A stretch of 29,742 nucleotides of DNA from DASVLX01 sp035552275 (GTDB lineage Bacteria > Actinomycetota > Actinomycetes > Mycobacteriales > Pseudonocardiaceae). A program made the translations under genes and the position numbers. The notes under the pieces were generated by a model that saw only the letters and a program-made list of their open reading frames with translations, was not told the origin of the DNA and ran no database searches. Positions 6,711 through 14,380 of the stretch are shown one piece after another (position 1 is the stretch's first letter; each line of letters opens with the position of its first letter). The stretch spans positions 1-29,742 of the forward strand of contig DASZLR010000094.1 in NCBI GenBank assembly GCA_035552275.1. Direction: 5' to 3'.

Positions 6711-7996
6711 TGAACTGGCAGATCACCCAGCCGACCGCTCGCCGGATTGTCGACAATCCAACGGACGGCACAATCGGGACAATCAGGCTGTCGGATCAGC
6801 CGGACCGCAACCCATGGGGCCGGTTCGCCCTGCTCTACGCGATCTTCTTCTTCATGGGCGCGGAGATGTACCTGGTCTCGCCGTTGCTGCCGACGATCTC
6901 GCACGACCTGCGCACCTCGACGGCGGCCGCGGCCGCTCTGGTCACGTCCTACGTCCTGACCTACGCGGTGGCCGGCCCGCTGCTGGGCGGCTGGGCGGAC
7001 CGGATCGAACGCCGGCTGTTCATCGTGGGCGGGGTGGCGATCTTCCTGGTCGGCAACGTGCTGTGCGCGCTCGCGCCGTCGATGGGAACGCTGATCGCCG
7101 CCCGCGCGGTCACCGGCCTGGGCGGGGCGGTCGCGGCGCCGGCGATCTGGGCCTACCTGGCCGAACGCAGCGTCCCGGCCCAGCGCGGCAAAACGGTGTC
7201 CTGGGGCGCGTCGATCTACTCGCTGGGCCAGGTGCTCGGCGTGCCGCTGGGCACCGTCATCGCCGGGATGTCGTCCTGGCGGTGGCCGTTCGCGGCGATC
7301 GGCGTCTGCCTGGCCTGTTCGCTGCCGGTGCTGGTGACGAAACTGCGCGGCGCGCCACCAGTCGGCGGCCGGCGCGGGTTCGGCGCGATCCTGCGGCCGT
7401 GGGCCGATCCGCGCATCCGGCTCGGCCTGCTGGCCACCGCGCTGCTGCAAGCCGGCCGGCTGGGCACGTACACCTTCGCCGGAGTGCTGTTCTCCCAACG
7501 GTTCGGACTGACGCTGGGCGGTCTGGGGCTGGTCGGCCTGCTGGTCGGCCTGGCTTCGGTGGTCGGCTCGACGCTCACCGGGCCGCTGGTGGACCGGGCC
7601 CGAGCGCGCGGGCGGCAGGAGGTCGCGCTGTCGGTGCTGTGGGCGGCGGTGTTCGCCGTCGCGGTGGTGGTCGCGGTGCGCGCGGACACGCTGTGGCTCA
7701 GCCTGGTCGCGCTGTTCGTCTGGTTCGTCGCCGGCGGCGCCTTCTACAGCACCCAACAGTCCTATTTGAGCAGTGTCGATCCGACCCAACGCGCGTCGGT
7801 GGTGTCCTGGAACAACTCGATGATGAACGCCGGGATCGCCGCCGGCACCACGCTGCTGGGCGCGCTGGCGGTCGGCGGCATCGGTTTCGCCACGCTCGCC
7901 GGCACGTTCGGCGTGGCCGCGGCGATCTGCTCGGTCGGAGTGCTGGCCAGCGCCAGGGCCGCGGCGCGCGGCAGTGACGTGGAGGAAAAGCAATGA
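6710..7996 (+). CDS. MFS transporter, DHA1-type drug/metabolite exporter
   Basis: 428-residue membrane protein with about 12 predicted helices. TM1 is FALLYAIFFFMGAEMYLVS, followed by PLLPTISHDL. The loop 2-3 signature is GGWADRIERR, and GLGGAVAAPAIWAYLAE holds the TM4-5 region. This layout matches the proton-driven DHA1/AraJ-like exporters. The start ATG shares its A with the upstream TGA, so translation is coupled to the oxoamine synthase. A 35-residue tail before TM1 is unusually long for the family and contains the palindrome at 6744-6759. It overlaps the aminotransferase start by ATGA. In context it probably exports the product of the operon and may confer self-resistance (inference). 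Confidence 0.9.
   Translation: MNWQITQPTARRIVDNPTDGTIGTIRLSDQPDRNPWGRFALLYAIFFFMGAEMYLVSPLLPTISHDLRTSTAAAAALVTSYVLTYAVAGPLLGGWADRIERRLFIVGGVAIFLVGNVLCALAPSMGTLIAARAVTGLGGAVAAPAIWAYLAERSVPAQRGKTVSWGASIYSLGQVLGVPLGTVIAGMSSWRWPFAAIGVCLACSLPVLVTKLRGAPPVGGRRGFGAILRPWADPRIRLGLLATALLQAGRLGTYTFAGVLFSQRFGLTLGGLGLVGLLVGLASVVGSTLTGPLVDRARARGRQEVALSVLWAAVFAVAVVVAVRADTLWLSLVALFVWFVAGGAFYSTQQSYLSSVDPTQRASVVSWNNSMMNAGIAAGTTLLGALAVGGIGFATLAGTFGVAAAICSVGVLASARAAARGSDVEEKQ
6744..6759. repeat. Intragenic palindrome, copy 1 (MFS gene)
   Basis: Perfect 16-bp palindrome GGATTGTCGACAATCC inside the MFS N-terminal tail, coding for RIVDNP. Two further ACAATC half-sites follow at 6770-6775 and 6779-6784. It is one of five copies of the TTGT(C/T)GACAA core in the window and the most perfect one. 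The shape suits a GntR/FCD-type dimer site, but no function is proven. Confidence 0.7.
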
Positions 7997-9267
7997 CAAC
8001 ACCCGTTATCGCCTCGGCCCAGGGGTCCTTCCTGTACGACGAGTCCGGAAAGGACTATCTGGACGGATCGTCCGGCGTGCTGAACGTCAACCTGGGACAC
8101 GGCAACGCCGAGGTGATCGCCGCGATCACCGAACAGTTGGGCCGGGTGACGTTCGTGCACCGGTCCCAGTTCACCTCCCGCCCGCTGCGCGAGCTGACCG
8201 CCGAACTGCTGGCAATCGCCCCGACCGGCATGGCCCAGGTCGAGTACTCGAACTCCGGGTCGGAGGCCAACGAGTGCGCGCTGCGCATCGCACTCGCCTA
8301 CCAGCACCGAGTCGGCAGTCCACACCGGACGATAGTGCTGACCGAACAGCCCAGCTATCACGGCACGACGGCCGGCGCCCTCGCGCTGACCGGACAGCCG
8401 GCGAAGATCGACCCGGGATTCGGGCCGCTGCTGCGCAACGGCACGGTGCCGGAGACCGGCAAGGTGCGTCCGGCCCCCGGATCGCTGCGAGCCGACCGAC
8501 ACCAGTGGGAGCGGGCGCTGAACGCGCTCGGCCCGGACCGGGTCGCGGCGGTGATCGTCGAACCGGTCGGCGGATCGTCCTCGGGCGCGGCAGCGATGGA
8601 CGCGGACACCCTGCACTGGCTGCGGGCCCAGGCCGACGGGCACGGATTCCTGCTGATCGCCGACGAGGTGATGTCCGGATTCGGCCGCACCGGACGGTGG
8701 TGGGGCTGCGATCACGCCGGTGTCGCGCCCGATCTGCTGGTGTCGGGCAAGGGCCTCACCGGCGGCTACACCAGCCTGGCGGTCACGCTCGCCAGCGAGT
8801 GGGTGGTCGAGGCGTTCGATCGGCCGGTCGGCGCGATTGTGTTGGGGCACACCATGTCCGGCAATCCGCTGGCCGCCGCGACCAGCCTGGCGGTGCTACG
8901 TCACCTGCGCGCGCACGACCTGCCCGGCCAGGCCGCCCGGCTCGGCGCCGAACTCGCCGCCCGGCTGACCGCGCTCGCCGGTCGGCATCCGGCGCTCACC
9001 GAGGTGCGCGGGCGCGGGCTGATGCTCGGCCTCGGGCTGGCCGGGGATCCGGACCGGCCGCTGGCGCTGTCCCGGGCGGTCGTCGCGTCGGCGCTGCGGC
9101 ACGGCCTGGTGCTCTGCGGCGGCGGCATCGACGCGGTGACCGAGAGCGTGCTGGTGGCCCCGCCGCTGACCAGCACGGTCAGTGAGTTGGACGAGTTGGT
9201 GCGGCGTCTGGACGCGGCGGTGGCCGATGTCGTGCCACGCCGGTCAGTGGCCGTCGCGCACGGGTGA
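7993..9267 (+). CDS. Class III (omega) PLP-dependent aminotransferase
   Basis: 424-residue fold-type I aminotransferase of class III. The N-terminal YLDGSSGVLNVNLGHG strand and SNSGSEANECALRIAL (86-101) bind the PLP phosphate. SYHGTT (121-126), Glu190 (VEPVGG), Asp224 (IADEVMSGFGRTG) and the Schiff-base Lys253 (SGKGLTGGY) are all present. Class III enzymes move amino groups between omega- or alpha-amines and keto acids or aldehydes; diamine, taurine and beta-alanine transaminases belong here. The start ATG overlaps the MFS stop (ATGA) and GGAGGAAA precedes it. Last gene of the operon. Its substrate is probably a product of the ThDP enzyme or the oxoamine synthase (inference). Its last 89 bp overlap the convergent LysR gene. 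Confidence 0.93.
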   Translation: MTTPVIASAQGSFLYDESGKDYLDGSSGVLNVNLGHGNAEVIAAITEQLGRVTFVHRSQFTSRPLRELTAELLAIAPTGMAQVEYSNSGSEANECALRIALAYQHRVGSPHRTIVLTEQPSYHGTTAGALALTGQPAKIDPGFGPLLRNGTVPETGKVRPAPGSLRADRHQWERALNALGPDRVAAVIVEPVGGSSSGAAAMDADTLHWLRAQADGHGFLLIADEVMSGFGRTGRWWGCDHAGVAPDLLVSGKGLTGGYTSLAVTLASEWVVEAFDRPVGAIVLGHTMSGNPLAAATSLAVLRHLRAHDLPGQAARLGAELAARLTALAGRHPALTEVRGRGLMLGLGLAGDPDRPLALSRAVVASALRHGLVLCGGGIDAVTESVLVAPPLTSTVSELDELVRRLDAAVADVVPRRSVAVAHG

Positions 9268-10126
9268 ACGAGACGAACCGGCGGATCGGCACGGCGGCGT
9301 CATCGCGCCGCCAGGCCAGCGCGACCGAGACCAGCGGTGGCACGCCGGCGAACGGACGGACGACCGCGCCGGGCGGGCAGAGTTTGACCGCCCGGGTCCG
9401 GTCCAGCACCGACAGCCCGGCGCCGGCCGCGACGGCGGCCAGGATCTGCTCGGACTCCGGCTCCTCCTGCACGATCCGGGGCCCGGCGGCCGGCCACACC
9501 TGGTCGACGATCCGGTCGTAGAACGCTGGGCCCAGGTGCCGGGGCCAGAGCACCACCGGCTCGGCGGCGAGTTCTGCCGGGGTGATCTCGGCGTGCCCGG
9601 CCAGCCGGTGGTGGTCGGGCAGCGCCACGGCCAGTTCGCTGGAACCGATGTCCAGCACCTCCAACCCGTCGATGATGACCGGCCCGCGAACGAACGCGAC
9701 ATCGACGGTGCGCTTCTGCAGCAGTTCCAGATTCCAACTGGTCCACCCGGTGAGCGCCTCGATCTCCACCTCCGGGTGCGCGGCGTGGAAGGCGCGCACC
9801 AGTTCCCCGACCCGCAGGTCGGCGCCCGATCGGGTATAGGCGACCCGCAGCACGCCGGCCGTGTCGCGCGCCGCGTCACGCACCATCTGCACCAGGGCGT
9901 CGCACCGGTCGAGCATCTCCGGGGCCTCGCGGGCCAGCACCAGGCCGGCCGGGGTGAGCCGGACGCCGCCGCGCCCCCGGTCGAACAACTGGACCCGCAG
10001 TTCCTTCTCCAGCACCTTGATCTGCTGCGACAGGCCGGGCTGGGCGATGCCGATCTCGGCCGCGGCACGTCCGAAGTGGAGGTGCCGGGCCAGGACGGCG
10101 AAATAGTGCAGGCGTCGCAGTTCCAC
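9179..10126 (-). CDS. LysR-family transcriptional regulator
   Basis: 315-residue LysR regulator with an N-terminal winged HTH (ELRRLHYFAVLARHLHFGRA, then IAQPGLSQQIKVLEKELRVQLFDR) and a C-terminal periplasmic-binding-like effector domain. The GTG at 10126 is chosen because the protein then begins VELRRLHYF, as in most LysR proteins, with AAAGGTGG about 11 bp upstream. The frame is open to 10195 but the extra residues look non-family. It is convergent with the aminotransferase and its C-terminal coding part overlaps it by 89 bp. It is the natural regulator of the four-gene operon, perhaps through the GATAA-N7-TTATC site far upstream, or of its other neighbour trpF. The effector is unknown. Confidence 0.9.
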   Translation of the reverse strand: MELRRLHYFAVLARHLHFGRAAAEIGIAQPGLSQQIKVLEKELRVQLFDRGRGGVRLTPAGLVLAREAPEMLDRCDALVQMVRDAARDTAGVLRVAYTRSGADLRVGELVRAFHAAHPEVEIEALTGWTSWNLELLQKRTVDVAFVRGPVIIDGLEVLDIGSSELAVALPDHHRLAGHAEITPAELAAEPVVLWPRHLGPAFYDRIVDQVWPAAGPRIVQEEPESEQILAAVAAGAGLSVLDRTRAVKLCPPGAVVRPFAGVPPLVSVALAWRRDDAAVPIRRFVSFTRARRPLTGVARHRPPPRPDAAPTRPTH

Positions 10127-10239
10127 CGGGGTACATGCCACCTTTCGCCGACCGGGTTCCCCCGCATGATGTCCCGCTACGGTCGGCGCAGGCAACCTGA
10201 CCTGCTGTGACGTTCACTGGTTGGCATAGTCTTTCCGTT

Positions 10240-10893
10240 GTGTTCGTGAAGGTGTGCGGGCTGAGCACGGCCGAGGACGTGGCGACGGCCGTCGACGCCG
10301 GGGCGGACGCGGTCGGCTTCGTGCTGACCACGAGCCCCCGGCGGGTCGATGCCGGCCTGGCCCGCGAACTGGTCGCGTCCGCGCCGCCCGGGGTACTGAC
10401 CGTCGCGGTGTTCCGGGGCGAGCCGGCGACCGAGATCGCGGCGACCGCGCTGGACTGCGGGGTGGCGGCCGTTCAACTGCACGGGGACTACTCGCCGGCC
10501 GACTATGCCGCGCTGCGCCGATTCCCGCTGCGCCTGGTGCGGGCGGCGAGCGCGACCGGCGATCGCTCCCTGCGCGGTGACTCCCTGCGGGGTGGTTCGC
10601 TGCGGGGTGGTTCGCTGCGCTGCGGCGATCTCGGTGAGGACCTGCTGCTGGTCGACTCGCCGACGCCGGGTTCCGGCCAGACCTGGGACTGGGGCGCCCG
10701 GGACGTGCGACCCGAGGGCCACTGGCTGCTGGCCGGCGGGCTGCGGCCGGACAACGTGGCCGAGGCGGTGCGCCGGCTCACGCCATGGGGGGTCGATGTG
10801 TCCAGCGGGGTCGAGCGCGCTCGCGGTGTGAAGGACCACACGCTGATCCGCGCGTTCGTGTCGGCGGCGAAGTCGGCCGCTCCCACATGGTGA
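10240..10893 (+). CDS. trpF: Phosphoribosylanthranilate isomerase (TrpF), stand-alone
   Basis: 217-residue (beta/alpha)8 barrel that isomerises phosphoribosylanthranilate in tryptophan biosynthesis. The N-terminus FVKVCGLSTAEDV carries the general-base Cys. LLLVDSPTPGSGQTWDW carries the acid Asp and the phosphate loop, and GHWLLAGGLRPDNV and GVDVSSGVERARGVKD complete the phosphate site. The GTG at 10240 is chosen so the protein begins (V)FVKVCGL, as in the family; no Shine-Dalgarno is visible, so it may be leaderless. An in-frame 15-bp repeat encodes SLRGD/SLRGG units around residues 110-129. No other trp genes are near. Many actinobacteria use the bifunctional PriA instead of TrpF, so a separate TrpF is noteworthy. 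Confidence 0.9.
   Translation: MFVKVCGLSTAEDVATAVDAGADAVGFVLTTSPRRVDAGLARELVASAPPGVLTVAVFRGEPATEIAATALDCGVAAVQLHGDYSPADYAALRRFPLRLVRAASATGDRSLRGDSLRGGSLRGGSLRCGDLGEDLLLVDSPTPGSGQTWDWGARDVRPEGHWLLAGGLRPDNVAEAVRRLTPWGVDVSSGVERARGVKDHTLIRAFVSAAKSAAPTW
10567..10626 (+). repeat. Four-unit 15-bp tandem repeat inside trpF
   Basis: Units at 10567-10581, 10582-10596, 10597-10611 and 10612-10626 follow T(C)CCTGCG-GGTG-type sequence and encode SLRGD, SLRGG, SLRGG and the diverged SLRCG. The period is five codons, so copy-number change would keep the frame. It sits in a loop between barrel strands, where length variation is tolerable. Confidence 0.85.
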
Positions 10894-10945
10894 GCGCATC
10901 CGCGCTGGTCTTGGTGGTGCGGGACACCGCTGACACGATCGCCGC

Positions 10946-12187
10946 ATGACTTCGGCGTTAGTGCGTTCGTCGCCACCGGGTTCGTCCCGCGCGTCCGGCC
11001 CCGCCGTGGTGCTGCGCGCGGTGCTGGACCACGGGCCGGTGGCGCGCAGCACGATCGCCCGGCGCACCGGGCTGAGCCCGGCCGCGGTCACCCGGCACAG
11101 CGCGGACCTGGCGGCATTCGGCCTGATCCGCGAACTGCCGGCCGCCCCGGCGACACCGTTGGCCAAGAAGCGGATGGGCCGCCCGCACACGCCACTGGAC
11201 ATCGAACTGGACCGGCACGTCGCGGCCGGCCTGCACATCGCCGCGACGCACAGCACGCTCGCCGTCATGGATATGCGCGGCCACGTGCTGGCCCAGGAAC
11301 GCCTGCCACACCAGGCAACCGATCCGGTCTCGGTGCTGTCGACCGCCGCCGACCGGCTGCCGGACTTCGCGACGGCGCACGCCGGTGGTCGCGCGCTGCT
11401 CGGTGTCGGCGTCGCGGTGGGTGGCTGGGTGGACCCCGAGCACGGCGTGATCGTCGAGCATGAGCCGTTGCGCTGGCGCGATGTCGCCCTCCGCGACCTA
11501 GTCGCCGGGCACACCGGCCTACCGGTGCATGTGGACAGTCACGCTCGGGCGCTGGTGCGCGCGGAACAGCTTTTCGGTGGAGTGGGCGAGGCGGACAGCG
11601 TGGTGCACCTGTTCGTCGGCAACGTGGTGGACGCCGCCATCGTCACCGGCGACACCGTGCACCACGGTCCCCGTTCGGCGGCCGGCGACATCGCGCACCA
11701 GCCGCTCGGTGATCCCACCGTGCGCTGCCCGTGCGGACGATCCGGTTGTCTACAGGCCACTGTGTCTGATCGTGCGATTGTCGACAAAGCGATGGCCGAG
11801 CGGATCATCACCGTGCCCGCACTGCCGGCGTTGATCGACGCGGCCCAGCGCGGCGATCCGGCCGCCCGCCGGCTGTTCCACGATCGCGCCGCCAGCCTGG
11901 GCGGCGCCGTCGCGCTGCTGTTGGACGTGCTCAATCCCGAGGTTCTGGTGGTCACCGAGGCCGGTCTGATCTACCTGCCGGACTGCCTTGACGTGCTGCA
12001 CGCCCAGGTTCGGCGGCGTTCGCACGTGTGCGCCGACCCGGTGCGCCAGGTGCGGACGCCGAGCTTCACACCGGACGATCTGCTCGCGGTCGCCGCCGGC
12101 ACCGTGCTGCTCGACGTCGTGTACACGAATCCCGCCGTCACGGAGAACCTCGCCGGCCGACATTTCCCAGTACGTGGATTGACTTAA
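10946..12187 (+). CDS. ROK-family transcriptional regulator
   Basis: 413-residue ROK repressor. An N-terminal winged HTH (about 20-60: VVLRAVLDHGPVARSTIARR, then TGLSPAAVTRHSADLAAFGLI) is followed by the actin-like ROK domain with VGVAVGGWVDP and the zinc site His251, Cys261, Cys263 and Cys268 (CPCGRSGC). The usual EIGH-type segment reads DIAH, and the conserved Glu after the zinc motif is Gln (GCLQ). These changes suggest a regulator that need not phosphorylate sugar. Most ROK repressors sense sugars or sugar phosphates. Here it lies directly upstream of the organosulfur operon on the same strand and is its most likely regulator (inference). It contains one copy of the TTGTCGACAA palindrome at 11778-11787. 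The ATG has no strong Shine-Dalgarno. Confidence 0.88.
   Translation: MTSALVRSSPPGSSRASGPAVVLRAVLDHGPVARSTIARRTGLSPAAVTRHSADLAAFGLIRELPAAPATPLAKKRMGRPHTPLDIELDRHVAAGLHIAATHSTLAVMDMRGHVLAQERLPHQATDPVSVLSTAADRLPDFATAHAGGRALLGVGVAVGGWVDPEHGVIVEHEPLRWRDVALRDLVAGHTGLPVHVDSHARALVRAEQLFGGVGEADSVVHLFVGNVVDAAIVTGDTVHHGPRSAAGDIAHQPLGDPTVRCPCGRSGCLQATVSDRAIVDKAMAERIITVPALPALIDAAQRGDPAARRLFHDRAASLGGAVALLLDVLNPEVLVVTEAGLIYLPDCLDVLHAQVRRRSHVCADPVRQVRTPSFTPDDLLAVAAGTVLLDVVYTNPAVTENLAGRHFPVRGLT
11778..11787. repeat. Intragenic palindrome, copy 2 (ROK gene)
   Basis: TTGTCGACAA, perfect over 10 bp, within codons for RAIVDKA. The bases flanking it (A11777, A11788) break the symmetry. Same core as the copies in the MFS, TauD, SsuB and monooxygenase genes. 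Confidence 0.6.
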
Positions 12188-12208
12188 TTTCAAAACACGC
12201 AATGTTGA

Positions 12209-12224
12209 CCGCCGGCTCCGGCGG
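12209..12224. terminator. Hairpin between the ROK gene and the ssu operon
   Basis: CCGCCGG (12209-12215) and CCGGCGG (12218-12224) are perfect inverted repeats with a 2-nt centre. It may end ROK transcription or act as an operator for the following operon. TTGACC at 12205-12210 could be a -35 box overlapping the left arm, but no convincing -10 was found. The rest of the 124-bp gap holds only the AGGAGAAG Shine-Dalgarno of the next gene. Confidence 0.4.
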
Positions 12225-12311
12225 ATCGCATGATGAATAGCGAACATCGGGTGCCTGGAAATTTCTCACCCGATACGCCAATTCGTTGTCGAGCATCAGG
12301 AGAAGCCGGTC

Positions 12312-13349
12312 ATGAACCGTTCCTTGGTTGCGGTCCCAGTGCTCAGTTTGCTGGCGTTCGGCGTGCTGGCGCTAGCCGCCGGCTGCGTCTCATCGAACGG
12401 GGCGACGAATCCCGGCGACAACTCATTTGGCAACGGGCCGGTGACGCTGCGCATCGGCGATCAACAGGAATCGCTGGAAATGCCGCTGCAGCTTTCCGGC
12501 CAGTTGGCGAACCTGCCGTACAAAGTTCAGTTCGATCAGTTCAACAGCGGGCCGCTGGTGGATCAGGCGTTCTCGGCGGGGGCGATCGACGCCGGTTTCA
12601 TGGGCGACACGCCGGCGATGTTCGCGCAGGCCAGCGGGGTGCCGGTGCAGGTCATCACGGTGAGTCGGACGGACGGCCCGTACGACGTGCTGATCGCCAG
12701 GGCGGGCAGCGGCATCCACAGCCTCGCTGATCTCAGGGGCAAGAAGATCGCCACCACGAAGGACACCGCCCCGCACGGCTTCCTGCTGCGGGCCTTGAAC
12801 AAGGCCGGGCTCGCGCAGAACGACATCACGCTGGTCGACATTCCACTGCTGCAACTGGGCAACATCCTGCAGTCCGGCACCGTCGACGCGGCCACGGTGA
12901 GCGTGCAACAGGCGGTCAACTACCAGAACCTGCACCCGGACGCCGTGCGGTTGGCCAGTGCCCAGCAGCTCGCGCCGACCTACGGATTCGAGCTGGCCAC
13001 CCGCTCGGCGCTGACCGACCCGGCAAAACTGTCCGCGTTGCAGGACTTCGCCCAGCGGCTGGTCAGGTCGAACGCGTGGAAACGCGCTCACGTGGACCAG
13101 TGGATCAACGCCTACTACGTCCAGTACCAAAAGCAGACACCGGCGAACGCGAAAATCATCTACGCCGGGTCGGGCGCCTCAACTTATATCCCAGTGGATG
13201 CCACCGTTCAGACGAATCAGCAGCATCAGGCCGACCTTTTCCTGAAAAACGGACTGATCACCAAGCCCGTTGACTTCTCGTCCCAGTTCGATCAAACCGT
13301 GATCGGCGAGTTCAACCGGGCGATTCAGGCAGTCACCGGCCAGCAGTGA
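12312..13349 (+). CDS. ssuA: Sulfonate/nitrate-type ABC transporter substrate-binding lipoprotein
   Basis: 345-residue lipoprotein. The signal MNRSLVAVPVLSLLAFGVLALAAGC ends in a lipobox with the lipidated Cys25. The mature part follows the SsuA/TauA/NMT1 fold: TLRIGDQQESLEMPLQLSG, then FNSGPLVDQAFSAGAIDAGF, then SLADLRGKKIATTKDTAPHG and the TVDAATVSVQQAVN segment. It captures an aliphatic sulfonate, sulfate ester or related anion outside the membrane for SsuC/SsuB. AGGAGAAG precedes the ATG. It is first of five genes, with 25 bp to the TauD gene. The companion dioxygenase and flavin monooxygenase favour an organosulfur ligand over nitrate or thiamine precursors. The symbol is by family and context. 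Confidence 0.87.
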   Translation: MNRSLVAVPVLSLLAFGVLALAAGCVSSNGATNPGDNSFGNGPVTLRIGDQQESLEMPLQLSGQLANLPYKVQFDQFNSGPLVDQAFSAGAIDAGFMGDTPAMFAQASGVPVQVITVSRTDGPYDVLIARAGSGIHSLADLRGKKIATTKDTAPHGFLLRALNKAGLAQNDITLVDIPLLQLGNILQSGTVDAATVSVQQAVNYQNLHPDAVRLASAQQLAPTYGFELATRSALTDPAKLSALQDFAQRLVRSNAWKRAHVDQWINAYYVQYQKQTPANAKIIYAGSGASTYIPVDATVQTNQQHQADLFLKNGLITKPVDFSSQFDQTVIGEFNRAIQAVTGQQ

Positions 13350-13374
13350 CCGAAAACTCGACAAGGAGCGGAAC

Positions 13375-14343
13375 ATGACCGCGGTACACGACACACCCAC
13401 CCGCACCATCACGGTCCGTCCGGTCGCCGGCCACATCGGCGCCGACATCTCCGACGTGGACATCTCCGCGCCGCTGGACGACCGGACCGTGGCGGAGATC
13501 AGGGACGCGCTGCACCGGCACAAGGTGATCTTCTTCCGTGACCAGCGGCTCGACCACGCCAGCCAGATCGCCTTCGGCCGGCAGTTCGGCGACCTCACCT
13601 ACGCCCACCCGCACGACGACGCCCCGCCCACCGAGCATCCGGAGATCTTCACCATCGACCCGCGCCGGTACGAGGAACGCTACGGAGCCGGCTTCCGCAC
13701 GGAGATCCGCCGCCAGTACAGCTATTTCAACGGCTGGCACACCGATGTCACCGCCGCGGTGAACCCGCCGGCCGCGTCTATCCTGCGCGCCGAGGTGGTG
13801 CCGACGATCGGCGGCGACACCCAGTGGACGAACCTGGTCGCGGCCTACCAGGGCCTGTCCGAACCGGTCCGTAGTTTTGTCGACAATCTGCGCGCCGAAC
13901 ACCGCTACGGCGGCTCCCGCCCGGCCGACGGGGACAGCGCCTATGCCAAGCGGATCAACGACAACCTGCTCGTCTCGGTGCATCCGGTGGTGCGGGTGCA
14001 TCCGGTGACCGGTGAGCGCGCGCTGTTCGTCAACCCCGGCTTCACCAGCCACATCGTGGACGTGTCGGCCAGCGAGAGCCGGGCGATCCTCGACCTGCTC
14101 TACACCGAGATCACCCGCCCCGAATACACGGTGCGGTTCCGCTGGGAGCCGGGCAGCGTGGCGTTCTGGGACAACCGCGCCACCGCGCATCTCGCGCCCA
14201 GGGACATCGAGCATCTGGACCTGGAGCGACGGCTGCACCGGATCACGCTGATCGGCGACGTGCCCCAGGGCCCGGACGGTCGGGAGTCCGAACTGGTCGC
14301 CGGCCGGCCGTTCACCAACGAGCACACCGTGGTCGTCAACTGA
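13375..14343 (+). CDS. TauD/TfdA-family Fe(II)/2-oxoglutarate dioxygenase
   Basis: 322-residue non-heme iron dioxygenase. The facial triad is His122 and Asp124 (GWHTDVT) with distal His272 (DNRATAHLAPRD), and the 2-oxoglutarate-binding Arg is in RRLHRITLIGD (286 or 289). FFRDQRLDHASQIAFGRQFG is the typical N-terminal part. Members release sulfite from taurine or other sulfonates, or open alkyl sulfate esters (AtsK type); a few act on unrelated acids. Its place between the binding protein and the permease of a sulfonate transporter argues for an organosulfur substrate. AAGGAG precedes the ATG. It contains palindrome copy 3 at 13877-13886. Taurine specificity is not established, so no symbol is given. 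Confidence 0.9.
   Translation: MTAVHDTPTRTITVRPVAGHIGADISDVDISAPLDDRTVAEIRDALHRHKVIFFRDQRLDHASQIAFGRQFGDLTYAHPHDDAPPTEHPEIFTIDPRRYEERYGAGFRTEIRRQYSYFNGWHTDVTAAVNPPAASILRAEVVPTIGGDTQWTNLVAAYQGLSEPVRSFVDNLRAEHRYGGSRPADGDSAYAKRINDNLLVSVHPVVRVHPVTGERALFVNPGFTSHIVDVSASESRAILDLLYTEITRPEYTVRFRWEPGSVAFWDNRATAHLAPRDIEHLDLERRLHRITLIGDVPQGPDGRESELVAGRPFTNEHTVVVN
13877..13886. repeat. Intragenic palindrome, copy 3 (dioxygenase gene)
   Basis: TTGTCGACAA within codons for SFVDNL (TTT GTC GAC AAT). The core is perfect over 10 bp; the outer pair T13876/T13887 is not symmetric. Confidence 0.6.
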
Positions 14344-14380
14344 CTGAGCTCGTCCGCCGACGACTGAACAGGAACACGTC

